In this document: positions 24,868 to 30,555 of the stretch, in pieces
How positions within the stretch are numbered: position 1 is the first letter of the stretch
How the letters are laid out: each line of letters begins with the position of its first letter
Origin: a virus
Length of the DNA stretch: 51,378 bases
Virus record (IMG/VR): IMGVR_UViG_3300042463_001197
Coordinates: 1-51,378 of that record
Direction: 5' to 3' (one strand)
Notes under the pieces: model-generated
The model's input: only the letters and a program-made list of their open reading frames with translations
Told to the model about the DNA's origin: nothing
Database searches by the model: none
Position numbers and translations under genes: made by a program

Positions 24868-25233
24868 ATGCAAATCAATCTTGATATTACCACTCTTATC
24901 GGACAAACCGTAATCAAAGTTAAAAATGACCTTGGTGGTCATGAAACGATCGCTGACCTTCGCCGTCAGGCTCGCGCCGAAAACTGCAAGCAGCGCGCCA
25001 AAGCATTGCTTGATCCGTCCTACATTCCAGTCTTCGTGCGAGTCGTATTCTTTGGCCGTCTTGGCGAGAACAGCCCACATTCATGGATTTATCGTTCACG
25101 TAATAAAGGCTTCCGTAACGGATACCAACGCATTGATACTCAACACGCGGCTGAACTCGCCGTTTACATCAACCCTATGTCCAAGAGTAATTGGGGTCTC
25201 CATCAAACCTCTATTTTCAAATTCGTCAAATGA
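24868..25233 (+). CDS. Hypothetical early protein
   Basis: A 121-residue, basic protein from a strong early promoter. Seen: ADLRRQARAENCKQRAKALL and VRVVFFGRLGENSPHSWIYR, then SRNKGFRNGYQRIDTQ. The base composition is richer in G+C than the late genes. I do not recognise a domain. It overlaps the HNH gene by four bases (ATGA), and a host-takeover or DNA-binding role would fit its time of expression and charge, but this is only inference. Confidence 0.55.
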   Translation: MQINLDITTLIGQTVIKVKNDLGGHETIADLRRQARAENCKQRAKALLDPSYIPVFVRVVFFGRLGENSPHSWIYRSRNKGFRNGYQRIDTQHAAELAVYINPMSKSNWGLHQTSIFKFVK

Positions 25234-25823
25234 CTCCAGTCCCTCCAACACGTAAGACGACTCTTGTTCTTACGGCCGCATTTCAACCTTGTGGATTTTT
25301 CTCCGCACGCAGCGCAATCCGAAACCTCATGGTCGGCGGCGTAAAGGCATATGACACTCATGGCAACATCCATGACTGGAAAAGCTGGATCGCCAACGAC
25401 AATGGCTTGGAACCCGATCATCCTTCACTACGCAGTGTTAATGCTGACTGGGCAATTCCGACAATCGTCGTGATCCCAGGTTACTTCGGCAATCACAAGC
25501 GCCGTGGTAAGCGTCGCAGCCGAACGATTAACCTCCGTCAGCTGTATCACGTCTATGATGGTCAGTGTCAATACTGCCTGAAGAAGATTCCTTACACGCA
25601 TGCGACTCGTGATCACCTTCTTCCGCGCAGTAAGGGTGGAGGCAACCAGGATGACAACATTGTTCTGAGCTGTAAGAAGTGCAACACCAAGAAGTCTAAC
25701 CACTTTCCATACTTCAACGCGCATGGCAGTGAAGTCAAGCCCAAGATCTTATCTGACATTGACTTCACTGCACTGTCTGAAAAGGTTCAGCGTCGTCCAG
25801 AGTGGAATACTTTCCTTGGATAG
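25230..25823 (+). CDS. HNH endonuclease
   Basis: A 197-residue protein with a complete HNH domain: CQYCLKKIPYTHATRDHLLP, then SKGGGNQDDNIVLSCKKCNT, so two zinc-binding CxxC pairs frame the catalytic H-N region, followed by KKSNHFPY. Arg/Lys-rich stretches (KRRGKRRSRTINLRQ) precede it. I chose the ATG at 25230 that overlaps the previous stop; the ATG at 25191 lies within the previous gene. It may cut host DNA or be a free-standing mobile nuclease. Unlike the nucleases in the tRNA array it comes from an early promoter. Confidence 0.85.
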   Translation: MTPVPPTRKTTLVLTAAFQPCGFFSARSAIRNLMVGGVKAYDTHGNIHDWKSWIANDNGLEPDHPSLRSVNADWAIPTIVVIPGYFGNHKRRGKRRSRTINLRQLYHVYDGQCQYCLKKIPYTHATRDHLLPRSKGGGNQDDNIVLSCKKCNTKKSNHFPYFNAHGSEVKPKILSDIDFTALSEKVQRRPEWNTFLG

Positions 25824-25876
25824 AGTGAAAGTATTTCATAATGTGAAGATTTTGTGCTTTTTAAGATCTCTTGAAG

Positions 25877-25884
25877 TATAAATA
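25877..25884 (+). promoter_or_regulatory. Late promoter box
   Basis: TATAAATA six bases before the ATG at 25891. Confidence 0.5.
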
Positions 25885-25890
25885 AAGTAG

Positions 25891-26022
25891 ATGGCAAATA
25901 ACGGTCATACATATACCACAGCATGGACACGACCTCTCAACGCGGTTGCCGAATCCTTATGCTCAGGCATTGCTATGAATGTAGGATTTAATGGACAAAA
26001 AGATCCAAGACTCCAACGATAA
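25891..26022 (+). CDS. Small late ORF
   Basis: A 43-residue ORF (starts MANNGHTYTTAWTRPLNAVA, ends KDPRLQR) directly behind a late box, with a terminator about 24 nt after its stop. Box, ORF and terminator form a complete small unit, which is the main reason to accept it. No domain is seen. Confidence 0.45.
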   Translation: MANNGHTYTTAWTRPLNAVAESLCSGIAMNVGFNGQKDPRLQR

Positions 26023-26045
26023 GCCAGAAGAAATTTTCCTCCCTG

Positions 26046-26083
26046 AAAACCTTCGTTCTGGCAACCCCAAACGAAGGTTTTTT
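26046..26083 (+). terminator. Rho-independent terminator
   Basis: Stem AACCTTCGTT/AACGAAGGTT (26048-26057, 26070-26079) followed by TTTTTT-like run; it closes the small late unit before the tRNA promoters. Confidence 0.85.
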
Positions 26084-26104
26084 ATTACCCAAAGAAAAAA
26101 GTTA

Positions 26105-26133
26105 TTTACATACACCCATTTTCCGTATAGAAT
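26105..26133 (+). promoter_or_regulatory. tRNA-array early promoter 1
   Basis: TTTACA, 17 bp, TAGAAT (26128-26133). Confidence 0.75.
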
Positions 26134-26200
26134 AAATTCACGATCGGCAACGGCAAACAAAAACCAATTCCGATCGCGAAGAAAAAGTTGAAAAAAGTTA

Positions 26201-26229
26201 TTTACTTTCCAAGCTTTTCTGTATAGAAT
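26201..26229 (+). promoter_or_regulatory. tRNA-array early promoter 2
   Basis: TTTACT, 17 bp, TAGAAT (26224-26229). Confidence 0.75.
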
Positions 26230-26297
26230 AAATTCACGATCGGCAACGGCAAACAAAAACCGAAGCTGATCCGATCAAAAAAAGTTGAAAAAAGTTA

Positions 26298-26326
26298 TTT
26301 ACTTTCCAAGCTTTTCCGATTATAAT
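26298..26326 (+). promoter_or_regulatory. tRNA-array early promoter 3
   Basis: TTTACT, 17 bp, TATAAT (26321-26326). Confidence 0.8.
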
Positions 26327-26334
26327 AGTTCAAC

Positions 26335-26589
26335 AATCAACGGCAGCTGTTACAACCTGCCGCTGAACATCAAAAAGCCAACCAAGTGCAAAAGAAACTT
26401 GGGAACGACCGTGGATGTACGGCTTGGAACCTGAAGAAGGTTGCGATGACAATAAGTTAAGAAGCAGGAGCACTCAGTCCCTGCGTAAAAAGACATAGCT
26501 GATGAACAGTTTTGGTTGTAGCGCCGCACGTTGCGGGGTCACGCTCCCATTGCTTTCAGAAGAAAGCCAAAACTATGTCAACTGAGAAA
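26335..26589 (+). ncRNA. Structured leader of the first tRNA operon
   Basis: About 250 nt with no credible ORF. Visible hairpins: CGGCAG/CTGCCG (26341-26363), GCAGG/CCTGC (26463-26483), CCGCA/TGCGG (26524-26536) and GCTTTC-AGAA-GAAAGC (26551-26566). An outer helix pairs GACATAG (26492) and GTTTTGG (26509) with CCAAAAC and CTATGTC (about 26567-26579), enclosing several of these. It ends in TATGTCAACTGAGAAATTTTCAT, which is nearly repeated before the second tRNA operon. Confidence 0.5.
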
Positions 26590-26596
26590 TTTTCAT

Positions 26597-26683
26597 GCGT
26601 CAGTAAAGCAAGCGGCTCTTGCAGCGAGACTGTAAATCTCGTCCCTTCATTGGGGAGTGGATCGACACCACACTGGCGCACCA
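26597..26683 (+). tRNA. tRNA-Tyr(GTA), copy 1
   Basis: Acceptor GCGTCAG/CTGGCGC, anticodon arm CGAGA-CTGTAAA-TCTCG, long variable arm, T-arm GTGG-ATCGACA-CCAC, A73 and encoded CCA. Confidence 0.92.
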
Positions 26684-26690
26684 TTTTCAT

Positions 26691-26777
26691 GCGTCAGTAA
26701 AGCAAGCGGCTCTTGCAGCGAGACTGTAAATCTCGTCCCTTCATTGGGGAGTGGATCGACACCACACTGGCGCACCA
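26691..26777 (+). tRNA. tRNA-Tyr(GTA), copy 2
   Basis: Identical to the copy at 26597-26683. Confidence 0.92.
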
Positions 26778-26786
26778 TTTTCTTAT

Positions 26787-26866
26787 CCTCCAGTAGCTCA
26801 GTTGTGGTTAGAGCACCTGCCTTATAAGCGGGAGGTCGTGGGTTCGAGCCCCCACCTGGCGGACCA
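26787..26866 (+). tRNA. tRNA-Ile(TAT)
   Basis: Acceptor CCTCCAG/CTGGCGG (one T-C mismatch), anticodon arm CCTGC-CTTATAA-GCGGG, T-arm GTGGG/CCCAC with one extra loop base, A73 and CCA. It reads the rare ATA codon. Confidence 0.85.
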
Positions 26867-26915
26867 AATAATTTGGTTTCTACATGGTAACTTGCATACC
26901 TAATGAAATCATTAG

Positions 26916-27011
26916 GCAGCATAATATGATAGCTCAAATGATAAAGAGCTCTCCTTTGCAATACAGGAGACGATGGATTGGTAATCGGAATCCTCATATA
27001 TGCTGCTAACA
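26916..27011 (+). pseudogene. Degenerate tRNA-like gene
   Basis: Acceptor-like GCAGCAT/ATGCTGC, D-arm AGCTC/GAGCT and an enlarged anticodon-like loop CTCC-TTTGCAATACA-GGAG; the T-arm GGATT/AATCC has a 9-nt loop without TTCG, and the 3' end is TAACA, not NCCA. A perfect hairpin CCTAATGA/TCATTAGG overlaps its 5' side. Confidence 0.4.
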
Positions 27012-27021
27012 ATTTTCATAA

Positions 27022-27096
27022 CCACCTGTAGCTCAGAGGCAGAGCAATCGGTCGATAACCGATAGGTCGTGATATCGTAATTCACCAGGTGGACCA
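27022..27096 (+). tRNA. tRNA-Ile(GAT)
   Basis: Acceptor CCACCTG/CAGGTGG, anticodon arm ATCGG-TCGATAA-CCGAT, A73 CCA. The T-arm GTGAT-ATCGTAA-TTCAC has a T-T closing pair and A in place of T54. Confidence 0.88.
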
Positions 27097-27105
27097 TTTC
27101 ATAAT

Positions 27106-27180
27106 GCGGGTTTGGTGTAATGGCTAACACGCCTTCCTTCCAAGTAGGAGCCAAGGGTTCGATTCCCTTATCCCGCACCA
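27106..27180 (+). tRNA. tRNA-Gly(TCC)
   Basis: Acceptor GCGGGTT/ATCCCGC (one T-T), anticodon loop CTTCCAA, T-arm AAGGG-TTCGATT-CCCTT, A73 CCA. Confidence 0.88.
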
Positions 27181-27188
27181 ATTTAATT

Positions 27189-27264
27189 GGGCGCAAAGCA
27201 TTGATGGCTGATGCACTCGGCTCTTACCCGAGAGAAGCCGGCTCGAGTCCGGATGCACCCACCA
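27189..27264 (+). tRNA. tRNA-Lys(CTT)
   Basis: Acceptor GGGCGCA/TGCACCC (one mismatch), anticodon arm CTCGG-CTCTTAC-CCGAG, T-loop CTCGAGT, A73 CCA. Confidence 0.85.
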
Positions 27265-27275
27265 ATTTCAAATAA

Positions 27276-27374
27276 CGTCGCGTGTCCGAGTTTGGTTAAA
27301 GGAACTCCGCTTGGAACGGAGTGCGAGCAGCATGGGGCTGTTTGCCGTGGGTTCGAATCCCACCGCGGCGACCA
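27276..27374 (+). tRNA. tRNA-Pro(TGG) with a long variable arm
   Basis: Acceptor CGTCGCG/CGCGGCG with the C1-G72 pair and A73 expected for bacterial tRNA-Pro; anticodon arm CTCCG-CTTGGAA-CGGAG. The variable region folds as a 9-bp stem GCGAGCAGC/GCTGTTTGC, normal only for Ser, Leu and Tyr tRNAs. T-arm GTGGG-TTCGAAT-CCCAC, CCA. Confidence 0.78.
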
Positions 27375-27390
27375 ATTTCAAAAATCTAAA

Positions 27391-27459
27391 TCGAGTGCTG
27401 AAGAATACGGTTACTTCACTTATAAACGAAAAACCCACCGTGTTCGTTTGTTGCCTCGA
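27391..27459 (+). ncRNA. Structured RNA family, copy A
   Basis: A 69-nt segment closed by TCGAG/CTCGA, with an inner helix TGAAG/CTTCA and AAACGAA/TTCGTTT. It is clearly related to copy B at 28366-28440; the closing helix differs by a compensatory pair change (G-C to A-T). It is not a tRNA: no CCA or T-arm. Confidence 0.6.
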
Positions 27460-27463
27460 ATAT

Positions 27464-27539
27464 GCCACGTTAGGAGACCGGTAATCCGCCTGCCTGCAAA
27501 GCATGGAGATAGTCTGTTCGATTCAGACACGTGGCTCCA
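27464..27539 (+). tRNA. tRNA-Cys(GCA)
   Basis: Acceptor GCCACGT/ACGTGGC with T73, the Cys identity base, anticodon loop CTGCAAA, T-arm GTCTG-TTCGATT-CAGAC, CCA. Confidence 0.9.
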
Positions 27540-27617
27540 ATTTTCAAATCTAAATCGAGTGTTGAATGCAGGCCGACCACTAAAGGTTTGTGTTATTCTG
27601 ATGAAGTAAAATATCGG

Positions 27618-27707
27618 ATGTCGCTTATTAAAAAAGAACTTTATAAAGATCCTACTAAGAATCCGATGTATGGTAGGAAAAAGGTGTTTGATGTAAAGGA
27701 AGCATAA
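27618..27707 (+). pseudogene. Remnant of a NUMOD3 homing endonuclease gene
   Basis: A 29-residue ORF (MSLIKKELYKDPTKNPMYGR, then KKVFDVKEA) whose NPMYGRK matches the NUMOD3 repeats of the HNH gene at 2465. Its last 26 nt overlap the 5' part of the Trp tRNA gene, the same geometry as the intact nuclease genes at 29932 and 34910. The rest of the gene is missing. Confidence 0.5.
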
Positions 27708-27755
27708 CGGTCTCCAAAACCGTTTGTAGGATATCGTAATTCCTAGCACCTGCCA
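27682..27755 (+). tRNA. tRNA-Trp(CCA)
   Basis: Acceptor AGGTGTT/AGCACCT, G73, anticodon arm ACGGT-CTCCAAA-ACCGT, T-arm AGGAT-ATCGTAA-TTCCT (T-T closing pair, A54), CCA. Confidence 0.88.
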
Positions 27756-27770
27756 ATTTCAATTTCAAAC

Positions 27771-27847
27771 ATGCGCGTGTAGCTCAGAGGCAGAGCAGCT
27801 CCTTTACACGGAGAAGGCCGGGGTTTCGATATCCTCCATGCGTACCA
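27771..27847 (+). tRNA. tRNA-Val(TAC)
   Basis: Acceptor ATGCGCG/CATGCGT (imperfect), anticodon loop TTTACAC, T-arm GGGGT-TTCGATA-TCCTC with T-T closing pair, A73 CCA. Confidence 0.82.
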
Positions 27848-27856
27848 CTTTCAAAT

Positions 27857-27930
27857 CGCGGGGTAGAGTAGCGGCAACTCAACGGTCTCATAAGCCGTGC
27901 ACGTGGGTTCGAATCCCACCCCCGCAACCA
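27857..27930 (+). tRNA. Initiator-type tRNA-Met(CAT) 1
   Basis: Acceptor CGCGGGG/CCCCGCA with the C1-A72 mismatch of bacterial initiator tRNA and the same acceptor sequence as E. coli tRNA-fMet. Anticodon arm ACGGT-CTCATAA-GCCGT lacks the three G-C pairs normally needed in the initiator. T-arm GTGGG-TTCGAAT-CCCAC, A73 CCA. Confidence 0.85.
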
Positions 27931-27940
27931 ATTTCAATAT

Positions 27941-28016
27941 GCACACGTACTTTCAATGGCAGATGGTTTGATTGTCAATCAAACGGATGCAGGATCGGTA
28001 CCTGTCGTGTGCGCCA
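27941..28016 (+). tRNA. tRNA-Asp(GTC) 1
   Basis: Acceptor GCACACG/CGTGTGC, G73, anticodon arm TTTGA-TTGTCAA-TCAAA, T-loop ATCGGTA, CCA. Confidence 0.88.
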
Positions 28017-28025
28017 CTTTCAAAT

Positions 28026-28102
28026 AGAGCCGTAGCTCAGTTGGTCAGAGCGCTTGCCTGTCAAGCAAGAGGTCGCGGGTTCAAGCCCCGTCGGTTCTGC
28101 CA
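28026..28102 (+). tRNA. tRNA-Asp(GTC) 2
   Basis: Acceptor AGAGCCG/CGGTTCT, G73, anticodon arm CTTGC-CTGTCAA-GCAAG, T-loop TTCAAGC, CCA. Confidence 0.92.
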
Positions 28103-28111
28103 CTTTAATAT

Positions 28112-28187
28112 AGACATGAACGCACCACGGTTGGGCGGTCCGGTTGTTACCCGGTTGAATTTGGTTCGATCCCAAGCATGTCTGCCA
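28112..28187 (+). tRNA. tRNA-Asn(GTT) 1
   Basis: Acceptor AGACATG/CATGTCT, G73, anticodon arm CCGG-TTGTTAC-CCGG, T-arm TTGG-TTCGATC-CCAA, CCA. Confidence 0.9.
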
Positions 28188-28195
28188 AGTTTAAT

Positions 28196-28272
28196 GCCGC
28201 AGTAACCGAATTGGTATAGGTACTTGCCTTAGAAGCAAGGTTTTGTGGGTTCGAGTCCCACCTGCGGTACCA
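28196..28272 (+). tRNA. tRNA-Leu(TAG) with a short variable loop
   Basis: Acceptor GCCGCAG/CTGCGGT, anticodon arm CTTGC-CTTAGAA-GCAAG, A73, CCA. The variable region is only GTTTT, whereas bacterial Leu tRNAs have a long arm. Confidence 0.85.
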
Positions 28273-28286
28273 ATTTAATTCTTAAC

Positions 28287-28361
28287 CCACCGGTAGCTGA
28301 GACGGATTAGCGCTAGCCTGAAGAGCCTGAGAGATTGGATCGTTACCAATCCGGTGGACCA
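28287..28361 (+). tRNA. tRNA-Phe(GAA)
   Basis: Acceptor CCACCGG/CCGGTGG, loop CTGAAGA, A73 CCA, T-arm ATTGG-ATCGTTA-CCAAT. The anticodon stem CTAGC/GCCTG has two mismatches, which makes function less certain. Confidence 0.7.
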
Positions 28362-28365
28362 TTTT

Positions 28366-28440
28366 ATCAAGTGCTGAAGAACAGTGTTACTTCACATGAA
28401 ACGAAACCCAAACCCAACATTGTTCGCCTATTGCCTTGAT
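28366..28440 (+). ncRNA. Structured RNA family, copy B
   Basis: A 75-nt relative of copy A: shared AGTGCTGAAGAA, GTTACTTCAC and TTGTTCG blocks; closing helix ATCAAG/CTTGAT. It lies between two tRNAs and has no CCA. Confidence 0.6.
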
Positions 28441-28452
28441 ACTTTCTTTAAC

Positions 28453-28529
28453 GGGACATTCGACAAGTGGCCTAAGTCAGAACTCTCATAAGGTTCCATC
28501 CGTTGGTTCGAATCCAACATGTCCTACCA
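28453..28529 (+). tRNA. tRNA-Met or tRNA-Ile2 (CAT)
   Basis: Acceptor GGGACAT/ATGTCCT, anticodon arm GAACT-CTCATAA-GGTTC, T-arm GTTGG-TTCGAAT-CCAAC, A73 CCA. A paired 1-72 argues against an initiator; whether C34 is lysidinylated cannot be seen. Confidence 0.88.
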
Positions 28530-28550
28530 ATTTAGACGTAATGTTGAACA

Positions 28551-28618
28551 TAGCATAGATGATAATGCGCCTCTGATTTGCAGAGGAGAAGGTGCTTAGA
28601 CCACATGATACATAAGTC
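28551..28618 (+). pseudogene. tRNA-like fragment
   Basis: D-arm GCAT/ATGC and anticodon-like arm CCTCT-GATTTGC-AGAGG resemble the truncated tRNA-Thr at 29848, but there is no T-arm or CCA. A hairpin CTTCAG/CTGAAG (about 28619-28642) follows; nothing else is seen up to 28669. Confidence 0.35.
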
Positions 28619-28669
28619 CTTCAGAATTTCGGTGATCTGAAGAGAAAGAAAACACCGTACATTTTCAAA

Positions 28670-28755
28670 TCCCAAGTAATTCAATGGTAGAATGCAGCGC
28701 TGTTAACGCTGAGGCCCTTATAAGGTTAATGTAGGTTCGACCCCTACCTTGGGAG
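28670..28755 (+). tRNA. tRNA-Asn(GTT) 2 with an enlarged variable region
   Basis: Acceptor TCCCAAG/CTTGGGA, G73, anticodon arm CAGCG-CTGTTAA-CGCTG, T-arm GTAGG-TTCGACC-CCTAC. A 19-nt variable region holds CCTTATAAGG. No CCA is encoded (GCTTT follows). Confidence 0.78.
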
Positions 28756-28782
28756 CTTTCCCCATGTTAGGATATGAACTAT

Positions 28783-28790
28783 TATAAATA
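28783..28790 (+). promoter_or_regulatory. Late promoter box before GIY-YIG gene
   Basis: TATAAATA four bases before the ATG at 28795. Confidence 0.55.
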
Positions 28791-28794
28791 GTTT

Positions 28795-29469
28795 ATGTTC
28801 TATACGGTTTACAAGATAACTAATTTAATCAACGAAAAGATTTACATTGGAGTTCATAAGACAGATGATCTCAATGATTCATACATGGGTTCTGGTCTCT
28901 TAATTAAGCATGCTATTTCAAAATATGGCATTCAAAATTTCGTAAAGGAATACATTGCAATTTTTAATAATCCTGAAGAAATGTTTAGTATGGAGTCCGA
29001 ACTCGTTAATGAGGAGCTGATAAAGTCTGGACATTCTTATAATCTAAAAGAAGGCGGATCTGGTGGTTGGGATTATGTAAACTCTTCAGAAAAAAACATT
29101 TATGGTCTAAATGGAAAGACGCCAGATGCCATTGCTAATTTAGCTAAAGGATTAGAAACTCAAAGATATCTTAGAAAGAACGATCCTGAGTGGGCTGCAC
29201 GTGTTCATGAAAACCAGTCTATTGCCGCAGTGAATAGAAATAAAAAGTATGGCAATGGTTTCAAAGGTAAGTCACACACAGAGCAAACAAAAGCTAAATT
29301 ACGAAAGCCACGTCCAGCATCCGCTGGAGATAAAAATTCTCAGTTTGGGACGATGTGGATAACTAATAAGATTTTGAACAAAAAGATTTTGAAAACCGAT
29401 CCAATCCCAGATGGTTGGATGAAAGGTATGACTCCGAAACAATTAGTGACGGAAAATAAATTTAGATGA
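28795..29469 (+). CDS. GIY-YIG homing endonuclease
   Basis: A 224-residue nuclease inside the tRNA array. Seen: YTVYKITNLINEKIYIGVHK, the GIY-YIG pair, then DSYMGSGLLIKHAISKYG and FVKEYIAIF and an acid in MESELVNEELI. C-terminal NUMOD-type motifs follow (GFKGKSHTEQTKAKL), and a module DKNSQFGTMWITNKIL, KTDPIPDGWMKGM that is also present in the HNH nucleases at 29932 and 34910, so DNA-binding modules have been shuffled between nuclease types. Its own late box drives it. It follows a tRNA-Asn gene that lacks its CCA end; the insertion target may be that tRNA. Confidence 0.88.
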   Translation: MFYTVYKITNLINEKIYIGVHKTDDLNDSYMGSGLLIKHAISKYGIQNFVKEYIAIFNNPEEMFSMESELVNEELIKSGHSYNLKEGGSGGWDYVNSSEKNIYGLNGKTPDAIANLAKGLETQRYLRKNDPEWAARVHENQSIAAVNRNKKYGNGFKGKSHTEQTKAKLRKPRPASAGDKNSQFGTMWITNKILNKKILKTDPIPDGWMKGMTPKQLVTENKFR

Positions 29470-29681
29470 CGGCGTGGAAAGCAGACACGCAGGAACAACG
29501 ACTGGCCGAAACCCTAGGCGGAGATGCACCAAGATGCGCTAGGTTAGTAATCCGGTCGTGACCGTAGAGAAGAGCCGTGCATGGCAAGTAAACAGAAAGC
29601 AAACCGACTTTGAATCGAGAGGCTTGTCCTGTTGATCGGGGTACCCGATGTCAAATCCGAGTAGCGACGGATTCATCTAAT
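29470..29681 (+). ncRNA. Unclassified structured RNA
   Basis: About 210 nt between the GIY-YIG gene and tRNA-Val. Helices read by eye: GCGTG/CACGC, ACGACTGG/CCGGTCGT enclosing CCTAG/CTAGG, ATCGGG-GTA-CCCGAT and AATCCG/CGGATT. No ORF and no tRNA signature. Confidence 0.5.
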
Positions 29682-29756
29682 TGCTCTGTAGCTCAAAGGA
29701 AGAGCGCTTGCCTGACGTGCAAGAGGTTTGGGTATCGTGATCCCACAGAGCAACCA
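29682..29756 (+). tRNA. tRNA-Val(GAC)
   Basis: Acceptor TGCTCTG/CAGAGCA, anticodon arm CTTGC-CTGACGT-GCAAG, T-arm TGGGT-ATCGTGA-TCCCA (T-T closing pair), A73 CCA. Confidence 0.88.
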
Positions 29757-29764
29757 TTTTTAAT

Positions 29765-29839
29765 GCCGGCATAGCTCAGAGGCAGAGCAGTTACCTTGTA
29801 AGTAACAGGTCGAGATTTCGAAATTCTCTGTCGGCTCCA
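29765..29839 (+). tRNA. tRNA-Thr(TGT) 1
   Basis: Acceptor GCCGGCA/TGTCGGC, T73, anticodon arm GTTAC-CTTGTAA-GTAAC, T-arm GAGAT-TTCGAAA-TTCTC (T-T closing pair), CCA. Confidence 0.9.
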
Positions 29840-29847
29840 CTTTCAAC

Positions 29848-29903
29848 GCTCCTTAAGCATAGATGGCGATGCGCTGATTTCGTACATCAGAAAGGACGGC
29901 TCG
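29848..29903 (+). pseudogene. Truncated tRNA-Thr(CGT), cut in the T-loop
   Basis: GCTCCTT acceptor strand, D-arm, anticodon arm CTGAT-TTCGTAC-ATCAG and the start of the T-arm (GACGG-CTCG) are present; then the sequence changes to TAAGCTCGATATTTG, the left end of the nuclease element. No acceptor 3' strand or CCA follows. Confidence 0.7.
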
Positions 29904-29918
29904 TAAGCTCGATATTTG

Positions 29919-29926
29919 TATAAATA
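29919..29926 (+). promoter_or_regulatory. Late promoter box of the HNH element
   Basis: TATAAATA five bases before the ATG at 29932. Confidence 0.6.
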
Positions 29927-29931
29927 CTTTC

Positions 29932-30555
29932 ATGGATTACAAACGCATCTATGATGAGCTTATAGCATTTAGAAAGGTTAACATTCCTTCAGGATATGTT
30001 GAGCGACATCATATAATCATGACCTCACTAGGAGGCAGTGATGATGCTGATAATTTAGTTAAGCTAACTGGCCGCGAGCATTGGATTGCTCATCTTTTAC
30101 TTCACCAGATCTATCAACGATCTGAAACCGCATATGCTTGTCATATGATGGCAATGCGATGTGAAGAGCGTGAAATACCATGTATCAAAAGTTCGCGGGT
30201 CTATGAAAAGATACGAAAGGAATGTGCTAAATTAACCTCAAAGACAATGAAATTTCATCAAGCTGGTGAAAGAAATTCGCAATTTGGAACCCGCTACATA
30301 TGTAATCTTGATCTTAAACAAAATAAAAAGATTAAGAAGACAGACAATATTCCTGAAGGATGGATTGCCGGTCGTAATAGATGGAATATTGAGTCCAAAG
30401 TATCTAAGCCTAAGTATGTACATACTGAAGAGCATAAACGTAACATATCTGTTTCTAATAAAGGGAAACCAAAAACGGAAGAATGGAGAACACAGATTTC
30501 AAACATTCAACGTGGTAAGATTCGAGGACCTTACAAAAAAGCTAACGTCGCATAG
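29932..30555 (+). CDS. HNH homing endonuclease in the tRNA-Thr locus
   Basis: A 207-residue nuclease. Seen: GYVERHHIIMTSLGGSDDAD, then NLVKLTGREHWIAHLLLHQI, an HNH core; a linker module ERNSQFGTRYICNLDLKQNK, IPEGWIAG; and a C-terminal NUMOD3-type stretch EEHKRNISVSNKGKPKTEEW. The N-terminal 150 residues are closely similar to the nuclease at 34910, so the two are paralogues that settled in different tRNA genes. The last 15 nt (KANVA and stop) are also the first 15 nt of an intact tRNA-Thr(CGT). The upstream neighbour is a tRNA-Thr(CGT) broken in its T-loop. Its likely target is therefore a Thr tRNA gene. Confidence 0.88.
   Translation: MDYKRIYDELIAFRKVNIPSGYVERHHIIMTSLGGSDDADNLVKLTGREHWIAHLLLHQIYQRSETAYACHMMAMRCEEREIPCIKSSRVYEKIRKECAKLTSKTMKFHQAGERNSQFGTRYICNLDLKQNKKIKKTDNIPEGWIAGRNRWNIESKVSKPKYVHTEEHKRNISVSNKGKPKTEEWRTQISNIQRGKIRGPYKKANVA

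Larger units (their letters stand above)
26099..26327 (+). repeat. Three tandem copies of an early promoter unit
   Basis: Promoter cores at 26105, 26201 and 26298 recur with a 96-97 bp period. Units 1 and 2 share about 40 bp after the -10 (GTATAGAATAAATTCACGAT, then CGGCAACGGCAAACAAAAACC). The third is diverged downstream of its -10. Duplication of the promoter in front of a large RNA operon would raise its dose. Confidence 0.85.
26590..26777 (+). repeat. Tandem duplication of a tRNA-Tyr unit
   Basis: Two identical 94-bp units, each TTTTCAT plus an 87-nt tRNA-Tyr gene. Perfect identity implies a very recent duplication or ongoing gene conversion. Confidence 0.95.

Noticed and set aside
25963-26256. 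Minus-strand ORF with an internal repeat
   Set aside because: The repeat is the duplicated promoter unit read backwards, not a protein repeat.
26099-26327. CRISPR-like spacing of repeats
   Set aside because: Only three units, each containing a promoter core; no spacers or cas genes.
27276-27374. Calling this tRNA Ser(GGA) because of its long variable arm
   Set aside because: The 7-nt loop places TGG, not GGA, at the anticodon; C1-G72 and A73 fit Pro, and a normal Ser(GGA) exists at 30800.
27211-27609. A 132-codon plus-strand open frame in the tRNA array
   Set aside because: It runs through three tRNA genes and the structured RNA copy A; the translation has no protein character.
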